Shown here in pieces: positions 55,613-64,000 of a stretch of 64,000 nt of DNA. Location of the stretch: assembly GCF_000143415.4 (NCBI RefSeq), contig NW_003314426.1, positions 61,548-125,547 of the forward strand, given 5' to 3'. A program made the translations under genes and the position numbers. The notes under the pieces were generated by a model. It searched no databases. It had not been told where the DNA came from and saw nothing but the letters and a program-made list of their open reading frames with translations. Origin of the DNA: Selaginella moellendorffii (lineage: Eukaryota > Streptophyta > Lycopodiopsida > Selaginellales > Selaginellaceae). The stretch's first letter is position 1. Each line of letters begins with the position of its first letter.

Positions 55613-58067
55613 GTTTTGTCCTTGGACCCAAACACGCACTTTGACCGTTTCAGCTTTAAACCAACGTCGTGTAGCCGATCCAACACTTTACAAACATCAC
55701 GAATGTGCTCCTCCCACGTCCCCTCCGAGTGGATCAAGACATCATCAATGAAGTCAGCAGTCACCTCCGGCATATCGCAAAGAACCTCGTCCATCATCCG
55801 CTGGAAAGTTGCTGGAGCATTGTTCAAACCAAACGAAATCACCAAGAACTCATACAAACCAAATGGTGTACGAAAAGCAGTCTTAGGAATATCTTCTTCA
55901 GCCATCGGTACTTGCCAATACCCAGAAGCAAGATCTAGCTTGGTGAACCAACGACTTCGCCCTAGACAATCCAAGAGATCAGCAATATGAGGAAGAGGAT
56001 ACACATCTGGGATCGTCACTTCGTTTAACGAACGATAAACATTAAACGAATACTCCCATTAGGCTTTGTCACAAGATGAGGTTCACATGCCCAAGGATTT
56101 CGCGACTTCTGAATAACACCCTTCTCCAGCATTGCCTTGACATTTGCTCGTAAAATCTTGATCTCCTTAGGGGACCGACGACGAATAGGAACCTTGATTG
56201 GACGAGCATCCCCGGTTGGAATCGGATGACGTGTGGCAATCTTGGCCCCAGACGATAGGTCAAATTCAAAGAGATCAGAATACTCCTTCATGAGCTGGTC
56301 AACTGCTGCAACACAAAGATCGTCGGAGGGATCGGAAAAAGGAAAAGCAGAACAAGATGGAAACACAAAAGGAAAGAGTGGGGGAACAAAAGTAATGGAA
56401 GCAGAGGTAGAAGTAGAGGGACGAAGAGGTATGAAAATGAGAGGAATGGATGAAACATAAGGAAGTATAAGACAAGGGGAGAAGCCTCAAAGCCACACTT
56501 GGCATGATTGCGCTGCAACCAATCCATACCAAGAATGAGGTCAAAAGCTTGACTCGGCACCACCCGCAACGACTGCAACTCAAGCTCAAAATCGCTCACA
56601 CGCACAACCAGGTCCACCTCATCCTGTGCACATGCATGTGTACGGCCGTTGCCATAAAGAATGAAAACTGGTTCCGCCGCACGACGCAAGTGTAGACGAC
56701 AACGTGTGGCAACAGGTCGAGCAATAGAAGATAAACTCGAACCTATATCAACCAACACGGAGAGAATAATAGGAGACCTCTTGTTATAAAAACGAGCTTG
56801 GAAAGTAAACACTGGATGAACTGGTGCTGAGTGAACCCCTTGATGATACTCCCGAAAGAAAGATGGAGGGGTCACTAATTTATTCGCGCAAGGTCCCTCC
56901 GTTACTCGCGCGACTCCTTGTTTCCCGGATGCATCTCGGTGTCTAGACCTTCCACTGCAGCAGCACCCATGGGACGTTGCTGACGCCAAGGTCTCCACCT
57001 AGGAAATGGAGGTCGCCAATCCGGAAAACGACGGCAACGCCGATAAGTATGACCAACTTCATCACACGTCCAGCAGCGAACATCACGGCCACGACCACGT
57101 CCTCGCGCTTGTCCTTGAACTCGAGCAGCAGCATCATCAACCTCCATTGGAACAGGACCATCACCCATAAGAAGTGGAGCGGAAAGACGTGCAGCAAGAA
57201 GTGGAAGAGGCAACGTCTCATAACGTTGTGCCAAGCGAAGAGCATCGTCAAGGGTGGCAGGAGCAAGTGCATGCATAAGGCTGACAAGATCTTGACAAAG
57301 TGCTGGCCACAACATTCCTAGCTTGATCCGCTCCGACATATTTGGCTCCGCACGAAGCAAAAGACTTCGGAAACGAACGCTAAATTGCATCACCGACTCA
57401 GATGGCCCTTGGCGAAGACAATGCAATTGTTCGAAAGCATCATTACAATCATCGGCATGTCCGAAGGTGCATTTGAAGACGTCCGAGAGAACACTCCAAT
57501 CCCCACGAGTGGCTGCACTCAAACCATTGTACCACTGCAACGCCGTCCCTTGGAGACACATGGGAAACTCACGCAACCGTCAAGCATCATCTCAAGAATG
57601 ATATGTGGCAATCACTGTGAAGTGATCGAACCAATGGTACACATCATCCCTAGGATTCCCGCAAAAGAACTCCGGCTGAACGCGAGGATTGGCACCAAGA
57701 GCAGGAGGAGTTGTACCACGTGCCGTGAATGCCGTCATCAACTGAGTTTGGTTGTTCAACTGCAAGCGCATAGCATAAAGCAATTGTACCAACTACTGCT
57801 CTAGAGTCAAAGGAGGAGATTGCTAATCTACCATGAAGATGAACGAAAAAGAAAGAGCAAAAGAAGAGAAATGACAAAAAGCTAAAAGGAAATGGTAGAT
57901 CTAGACAATGCAAAAAGCTAGATCTAAACCAAAACCCTGAAAAGAAAGAACAAAAAACAGGAAATGGAAAAAGCTAGATCTAGACAATGCAAAAGCTAGA
58001 TCTAAACCAAAATCCCAAATCTAAGCACTCTTTAGGGATAATCAAAGGTGCCCTTCACCTCCACCAA
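55613..58067 (-). pseudogene. G2 gag, protease and RT core
   Basis: Gag (about 57800-56900): VYHWFDHFTVIATYHS, then ALQWYNGLSAATRGDW, then a zinc knuckle CWTCDEVGHTYRRC after an Arg/Gly run. Protease (56998-56480): VLVDIGSSLSSIARP (DIGS for the usual D-S/T-G) and LILGMDWL. RT (56366-55600): YPLPHIADLLD, FTKLDLASGYWQVP, FGLNNAPATFQ and FIDDVLIHS. Stops and frame changes separate the blocks. 57840-58067 is A-rich leader without a gene. Confidence 0.85.
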
Positions 58068-58242
58068 TGTGAGTGCTTGGAATATGGAAAGGGATTACAA
58101 AAATGTGCATATCAATTAGCCCAAAAACCCTAGGTTATATACAGGAGCGAGTGGTCCAAATTAAAACCAATTCAACGGCTACTAAAATCCCACTACGCTA
58201 ATATTAGTATATGGCATCGTAACTGTACACTTGGCCCTCACA
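58068..58242 (-). repeat. G2 5' LTR
   Basis: Same length as the left LTR. A TGGTGGAGGTGAAGG word on minus directly inside it would be the primer-binding site, but I cannot match it to a tRNA. Confidence 0.95.
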
Positions 58243-58414
58243 CATTGTGATATATTTTAGATAGCACAAAAGAAATTTAAAAAGAGGAGTAATATATTTT
58301 AAATAGCACAACAAATTATTTAAAAAGAGGAGTAGTACTCAATGGAATTTAACAATTGGTTCCTCAAGGTATGGAAGAAACTAGAAACCTAGACAGATAA
58401 AATTGATGGATCAA

Positions 58415-58445
<31 letters not shown>

Positions 58446-58915
58446 TCATTTGTTTCTTTCTTTCTATGATTTTGCAGAGTCGTCAAAAAAGGTACTTGGC
58501 ATTGGCTTTGAGGTTCCCATAGGCAAAAAGAAACTCATTCACTCTGTACCACAATAGAACTTGCAGGGGTGAGCTTTTAAATGTTCTGAAGCTACTCTCT
58601 CTTGTTTTGACTTCCAGGTTCCGTGGATTCGAAAGGCCTGTAGAAAAACGTTTCACAAAGGTGCAGATATTCTCTCTACAAAAATCAACAATCCCGCCAT
58701 TTTCTTCATCACATCTCCCGAGAATTGGGATAGCTCTCCAGCTTCCACTTGATCTCTGCCCACTTGAGATGAGATGCATGGATCCTACAAGAAGCCAGCC
58801 GTGGACACCACGCTGTTGCATCTCCCGAGCTATTTTGTTCAAGATGTGTGGTATACCGACGTGAACTATAAATTGCAGTGCAGGATCACATTCTAACTGA
58901 TTTAATGCTAGAAGA
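58243..58915. repeat. Left inverted arm of gene cassette, copy 2
   Basis: Resumes the flank after G2. Includes a CT microsatellite (58416-58444), a segment absent from copy 1 (58416-58640, replaced there by a G2 fragment), and the part shared with 18697-18960. All of it has an inverted match at 24250-24720. Confidence 0.82.
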
Positions 58916-59580
58916 AACTATGATATCTGACAACTCCAAAATGTTGAGCCTTCGTGACTTCCAATATGCTTTGTGGAAGGTCCCGATGGTAAGTTTGAGT
59001 TTTATTATTCTCGCAAGAAATTAACCAGCTAGGAAACCCAGAGCAGTTATTAAAGAAATACGTTCCATTTCTTTGTGAGGAGTGTCAGCAATTGCAACTA
59101 ACACTGATACTCTTGAATTTTTTTTCATCTGTGCATAATTTAGGTTGATTATGTTTCTCAGTTCGGTGCTGACCAGTATCTACGTCTGGGGAAACTTCTT
59201 GTATTGTGTAGGATCATCTCGTTCTTGGACTCCAACATAATAAAATTCCATCGAGATGAAATACTAATCTTCTCTATTGCAGGTTCGTGATAGTATTTAT
59301 CTTATTTTCGCAAAACTTTCTGGGAAGTTTACTGTTAATTCTCCTTGGGCATACTTCCGATGCTGTTTCTTTTCTTTTGGAAAGCTCAGTGTTTTACTTG
59401 TCGTCACTAACACTAATACCAGATAGCACTACGCCTGTACAAGTACATAGCCTGAACATCCTAGCATGGTTTATTTCTGAAACTTCTATTTCGGACGAGA
59501 AGCAGTTACTGTTGGCCGTGGTTGGCTGCATTGTAGCTCTTGCAAGCACTTTGAAGGTAAATCTTGATCTCATAATTTAA
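58916..59580 (+). pseudogene. Unrecognised spliced gene fragment, copy 2
   Basis: Same exon-like blocks and splice words as 18976-19640, with a few substitutions. No family recognised. Confidence 0.4.
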
Positions 59581-60132
59581 ACCAGTCTTAAATCTTTGTT
59601 TGTAGTCTGTGCCATGCGGTGCTTTAAAGAAATCAAGCAGGAAGGTCAAGTCTTGAAGCTTTCTGTGCTTTTGCGAGCCATACATGACAATACCAAGAAC
59701 TTCGTAAACAACAGGAGGTTTTTGTCATCCTTTCTTCATACTAGTCTGCTCAGCGAATGAGAGCAAGACAATTAGAACATGTGGTACGTTTCATTAAGTT
59801 CCACCTCCGCCAACAATTTCAATCTTTCTAAGAACTTCTCCCACCTTGCTTTGTTGGTTCGATCTAGCTGAAAATTATTGACTTGCCAGAAGGAAAGAAA
59901 GCAGAAAAGAATTCCTTGATTTGTTTCGTTACATGTAAATTCTTCTATACTTCTTTTCTTTCTGGCATGTCACCAGTTTTCTATGTTGGATCAAATCAAT
60001 AGAGCAAGGCGGCTGTATGAAAGATTGAGACCCTCTGCATTAGCTATTGCATCAACAACCCACAGATGTATGGCTAAGGGAGGGATGGAAATGAGTGGGA
60101 TGACCATAACCTAAACGAGACGCAGACAAAGT
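59581..60132. other. Non-coding stretch, copy 2
   Basis: Matches 19641-20199 with a short deletion near 59836. No gene seen. Confidence 0.5.
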
Positions 60133-60994
60133 TTAATACCTCACAGTCTCAATGGCTGCTTTGCCATCTAGTTTTGAAGCGTAGAACGATTGAAGGTAAT
60201 TTCCATAGACGCTATCTTTGAAGCAAGCAGGCGCTTCGTCAGCGACCAGCTGCGCCAGCAGAGCAATGTGACTATCTTCTGCTGGCCCATAGAATGAAGC
60301 AATGGAGACTCGAGTTCGCTCCGAGTTGACAACTGCTCGGTGCTCCACACTCTTGTACGCATCATTGGAAAGAATCTGAATAACACACAATCAAAACCTG
60401 GAAATCTCATGCATGCACGACTATGACGATCGAAAGAAAGCTTACCTGAAGTTGATCTCCAATGTTGACAACAAAGGCGCCAGGCAGAGGTTTGATCGGC
60501 ACCCACGCTCCACAGTGTACAATCTGGAGGCCATCTTTCACCCTGGTGTCCTGCTGGAGTATAGTGAAACCGTTTGGATCCGCGTGAGCGTCCAGTCCGA
60601 TTGTAAGCTCCGGCTCCGGACAAGGTGGATAGTAGTTCATCCTCATCGCATGCCTCTCTCCTCCAAAAGCTTCCTCCAGAGCACCACTTTCCAGTCCCAG
60701 TGACTCCGAGAACAATCCAAGCACTCTTTTCGCGGCGACGAACGAGACGTGGGTGGGGCGGACGACTGAATCGCTGGCGAGGGCGAGGAAGAGATGAATC
60801 GCTTGCGCGCTCTGGCCGTTTGCGCAGAGCGTCGAGATCATGATGTTACAGGAGAAGGCGTTCTTGTGGACGAGATCGTGGAAGACGGACCATGCGTCCG
60901 GGAGGCTGGAGCACTTGCCATACATGAGGATGAGGAGATTGCTGAACAAGGGGTGGTGGCGTAGGTCGAGGGTGGCGGCCAGGCGGCGGTGCAA
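60133..60994 (-). CDS. PPR / 2-oxoglutarate-Fe(II) oxygenase chimera, copy 2 (open frame)
   Basis: Exon 1 60994-60446, intron 60445-60376 (GTAAGC...ATTCAG), exon 2 60375-60133; 263 aa. Residues 1-95 are PPR-like (NLLILMYGKC, NIMISTLCANGQ). From about 100 it is the oxygenase core: RMNYYPPCPEPELT, LDAHADPNGFTIL (His and Asp of the iron site), ILSNDAYKSVEHRAV (second His), RTRVSIASF (Arg for 2-oxoglutarate). The usual N-terminal oxygenase domain is missing and replaced by PPR sequence. All metal ligands are present, but a fold lacking the N domain may be inactive. Relatives include gibberellin and flavonoid oxygenases. Confidence 0.85.
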
Positions 60995-61550
60995 GAGCTT
61001 CCCTCGCGGGAGGGAGTTGGAATCACCACATTGGCGCAGAAGAGTCGCGATTTGGCGTGGAGATGCCTGCAGGAGGCACCGCGATCACTCCTCTTGCTAC
61101 TTCGCTGGATGTCATGGCAAAGACACACTCTCTCTCTCCATGATCCTGTGAAGAGCTTCATATGGATCATCACATTTTTTGTCAATAGCTTCACATAGGC
61201 ACTAAACAACAGACATAAAGGAACTCAGAAGCAATCAGTCTTCTAAGCATCTTATCCTCCGGCATCAAATGTTGGATCAGTGATGTCCTTTTTGAAGTCT
61301 CGCTTGTTGTTTGAGGTGGGCACGTGCTCCTATTGGTGTTCATGGGGTGTTGCAAAGCTGTGGGCTCTCAATGCAAAGGGGATTTCCTTGGCAAAAGAGC
61401 TTGAAATTTTGGTGTGCTGTTTTTCTTGTTCTACCATTTTGTTTTACATGAGACATGTAGGAAATCCTGAGCTCAAAAGTTCACTAAGATTCATTTGCAT
61501 AAACTACACTTTGGCAGAAAAATTATAACATTTATTACAAAATACAATAA

Positions 61551-62138
61551 TCAGTTAAAAACAACCCATTCATCATCGAATGGATCTAGGACGTACAATT
61601 TGCCTTGCTTCTCCACACATTGTCCAATATTCCAGCGATGGGTAACTTTGGTAAAATCCACACACTTTGACAGCGCAAGAAGGAACGGGGTTACATCTGC
61701 CAAGAAGTGGTCATCCTTTGACCCCTCAAACTTTGGAGCCACCACCACGCTCTCTTGATGACCTTGGTAGAAGTCAATAATGTCATCCAGTGCCACCACC
61801 CGCTTGAAATCCCGAAACCCTACATGGTCAAGATTCTTGACTTTCGTCCCGTCCTTTAGAACAACGCAATTGCCACCATGTAGCCTCCTCGACACAAGCC
61901 CCCCAGTAGGATCCAGATGGTCAACCACAAGGTTGACATACTTCTCCTGGGCGGCACTAAACACCACGATATCGTACACTTTTGAAACCTTCCCCAGAAA
62001 TTCATCTACCCCTGGTCTCTTCATGATGTGGAGTGGTGCATCATCGTCGAATTCCATGCTGAAACTCACAGAAGAGACGAGATCCTTATGAGCGTATACC
62101 AGTGTATTGTCTAGATCGAGAATGAGTGTCTTCTTCAT
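61551..62138 (-). CDS. Small FCP1/SCP-type (NIF) phosphatase, copy 2
   Basis: 195 aa, same motifs as copy 1 (ILDLDNTLVYAHKD, VVALDDIIDFY). It retains two codons (Gly-Val after MKRP) lost in copy 1; family members usually have RPGxxEFL here, so copy 2 is the ancestral form. Divergent from the kinase gene. Confidence 0.86.
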   Translation of the reverse strand: MKKTLILDLDNTLVYAHKDLVSSVSFSMEFDDDAPLHIMKRPGVDEFLGKVSKVYDIVVFSAAQEKYVNLVVDHLDPTGGLVSRRLHGGNCVVLKDGTKVKNLDHVGFRDFKRVVALDDIIDFYQGHQESVVVAPKFEGSKDDHFLADVTPFLLALSKCVDFTKVTHRWNIGQCVEKQGKLYVLDPFDDEWVVFN

Positions 62139-62564
62139 GATACCCTAAAAAATGACTCGTATTCCGTGGAAATGTAGAAGGGCCACAAAAGGTGACCAAA
62201 GGTGCCACGTCTGCCCTAAACTCTATCCGACGTGGCCTTTTTGTATTCTTGTACCCTACTATTGGCAAAGCCCAAGGGAGCCGGAGGAGCGCGTCGATCC
62301 TCAATGCAGCTTAGATTCCAAATCTAGGGCTGCCGTGATCGTCTGGCAAGGGCAGAGGTGAGTGCGCTGCTGGTTTGCGGCCTACTGTTGGCGAGGCGGA
62401 AGGAGGTGAGCATGCAATTGTAGCAAGTTTGTTGTGAATCCATTGACGGACAGCTGATGTGCGCATTCTAGGCTCCAGCCGTTGGATAAGTGCAGTAACG
62501 ACTCCTCAATCTCTTTTGTGCTTTCAGCAACGACTCACAATGTTAACACTGACCAGAGTCCACC
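62139..62564. promoter_or_regulatory. Bidirectional promoter region, copy 2
   Basis: Counterpart of 22202-22627, nearly identical. Confidence 0.5.
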
Positions 62565-63922
62565 ATGGAGAGGAAGAGAGCTGCTGGTCCGAAGAAACTA
62601 CACACTCAGAAGCGATCCGACGTCATGCTCGAAAGGACCCGCCCACTGGATCCGATTAACCGAGCTCGATCAGGTTGGTCAAAACTTGAAACATCTGCAC
62701 TTGTCTGACGAAGATCCTCGTTGAAGCAGGAGCAGGAGAAACTGATCATGATGCATCCGCGTTGCAGGCTGCTCCTGACGCTGGTACGAAGAATTCCTTT
62801 TGTTGGCTGACACGACTCTTTGCTGGTTTGATTCATGACTTGCAGAATATGTTCGGCAATTCCTCGCAATGGCGCAACGCTTGGAGAGATTCAAGATGCT
62901 CTCGGCGAATGTTGTGACCGGGATCGTGGAATCGATCCAAAAGGGAGGGGAGACTCCAGTTGCAGCAGCAGGTGGATACAATAATTTCTCTCTTTGGCAT
63001 CTTTTCGCTTCTGAGTGGCCCCTTGTCTCTCTTGTCCAGGCCGCTTCTGCAGCAGCTACGAAGTGCTCGCTTGTGTTGGCCAGGGGGCGTCCGGGAAAGT
63101 ATACAAGTGCCGTAGCAAGGAGGACGAACAAATCTACGCCATCAAAGTCATCAAGGTTCGCACAGCAACGAAGTCCAGAGACCAGGATGTCGCGCTCGTC
63201 TTCAAGGAGGGAGAGATGCTCCAGCGCTGCGAACACCCCAACATAGTCAAATACTTCGACATGTGGAAGGAGGAAGGCGAGCCGGGCAAGTCGAAAGTGT
63301 ACATTGTCATGGAGTTTTGTGGCCGCTCGCTCCAGTCGGTGCTCCTCGGCGGTGAGTCACCACCTGCAGATGCGTTTAGGCAGCTTCTTCAAGCTGTGGC
63401 GCATGTGCACGGCAACGTGGGTGTTCATCGGGATATAGCACCACACAACATCTTCGTCACAGACGATGGACGCATCAAGCTGGGAGATTTCGGTCTTGGT
63501 AGGCAAATGAAACATCTCTTCCATCTCTCATTTGTTGGCTTACAGCTAAAAATAAGGAGTCCATGCTCGAGAATGAAATATCAAGAAGGGGAGAGCAGTT
63601 TACTACTCTCCCCAGCGCCGGAGCAACTCAACCTACACTGACATGCTTGCGCTTGGAGTTATACTCTTCGAACTTCATTGGAGGTGTCCCCCGGACCAGG
63701 TTTGGCTGCAGTTTGTGCAACGTGCTTGCTTAGTTTGGTGAATCTGTGTAGGAAAGGGAGTCGGTATTGATTGACGTCCGGGATGGCGTTTTACCAGCAG
63801 ACTGGGCGTACCAACACCCATCAATTGCGCCCAAGGTGTTGGAGCTGGTCGCAGCAAGACGCGACCAGCGTCCATCCGCGCGCGACATCCTCTGCGATCC
63901 TGCCTGGCAATCTGTTTGGTGA
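62565..63922 (+). pseudogene. Protein kinase, GCN2/NEK-like, copy 2, frameshifted
   Basis: Same exon plan as 22628-23986. At 63571-63580 copy 2 has one base fewer (GAATGAAATATC against GACCGAAAATATC), which shifts the frame in the activation segment and removes the C-lobe (SPQ box, LALGVILFEL, RPSARDIL). The N-lobe, HRD loop and DFG are intact. It encodes FDMW where copy 1 has FNMW. Confidence 0.85.
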
Positions 63923-64000
63923 GTTTCTTTCATTACTCTGATTCTCTGCTTGGCTTCTAACATGTCTGTTTGCAGCTGATCGTTGTAGTTGTTTAGATTT

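Larger units (their letters stand above)
44843..58242 (-). mobile_element. Gypsy G2, complete LTR element with nested insertions
   Basis: 175-bp LTRs (44843-45017 and 58068-58242) with TGTGAG...CTCACA ends, flanked by CATT; copy 1 holds the empty site at 16617-16624. The purine tract GAGAGGATGGGATGA on minus abuts the left (3') LTR. Coding order on minus: gag, protease, RT, RNase H, integrase. G3 is inserted in the RNase H region and a solo LTR in RT. By eye the LTRs differ at about 8 of 175 sites, mostly transitions. Without nested insertions it is about 5 kb. Confidence 0.93.
41124..64000. repeat. Segmental duplication, copy 2
   Basis: Direct-orientation partner of 1-24064. It is longer leftwards, because G1 here continues upstream to about 38936, and it is interrupted by Gypsy G2 (44843-58242). 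It runs off the right end of the window, so its equivalent of the 24250-24960 inverted arm is not visible. The duplication includes shared stop codons in G1, so G1 had already decayed when it was copied. Confidence 0.93.

Noticed and set aside
1-64000. tRNA, rRNA or organellar insert
   Set aside because: I saw no tRNA arms, rRNA signature words or chloroplast/mitochondrial genes, though short ones could escape reading by eye.

Overview
The window is eukaryotic nuclear DNA from a vascular plant. A Selaginella-like lycophyte is my best guess: reconstructed introns are mostly only about 38-75 bp, plant-type TTTAGGG telomere units are present, and there are fragments of PPR, 2-oxoglutarate oxygenase and ABCG/PDR genes. 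It is a repeat-rich region in which transposons are nested in one another and in a segmental duplication. The species is inferred; I could not search.

Layout. Positions 1-24064 (copy 1) and 41124-64000 (copy 2) are direct copies of one segment, differing by roughly 0.5-2% by eye where aligned. Both copies carry a decayed chromodomain Gypsy element (G1), a shared AT-rich flank, and a cassette holding a PPR/2-oxoglutarate-oxygenase chimera, a small FCP1/NIF-type phosphatase gene and a GCN2/NEK-like protein kinase gene. The cassette is bounded by long inverted arms. The copies have been hit differently. Copy 1 received a 12.9-kb DNA transposon (T1, 3389-16301) and a fragment of a Gypsy element. 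Copy 2 received a complete Gypsy element (G2, 44843-58242), itself invaded by a young Gypsy (G3, 46882-53546) and by a 1.7-kb solo LTR (53895-55612). Insertion boundaries are exact because the other copy shows the empty site.

T1 is the standout. It has a perfect 24-bp terminal inverted repeat, a 4-bp target duplication (CTTG), a DDE-like transposase gene on the minus strand, and a divergent multi-exon gene on the plus strand. The plus-strand gene appears to encode a ParB-like domain, basic and acidic segments, a Pro/Thr-rich segment and, either in the same protein or just downstream, an FCP1-like HAD phosphatase domain. More than 20 copies of a 22-bp near-perfect palindrome (half-site ATGGCATGAGG) are spread through it. 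Many lie inside its tiny introns, often directly before the 3' splice site, and two lie inside an exon. I suggest a transposon-encoded DNA-binding (ParB-like) protein with its own site array; this is inference.

The spacer 24064-41124 contains an inverted arm of the cassette, pseudogene pieces (ABCG/PDR, FCP1-like), and a second DNA-transposon-like pair of divergent genes (T2, about 26300-32400; one Pro-rich with a DGNH motif, one with a SWIM zinc finger). It also holds GC-rich and microsatellite repeats, Copia and Gypsy remnants, a family of about 195-bp LTRs and a 100-N assembly gap. G3 is also notable: its pol gene contains two precise, canonical spliceosomal-type introns within and just after the integrase.
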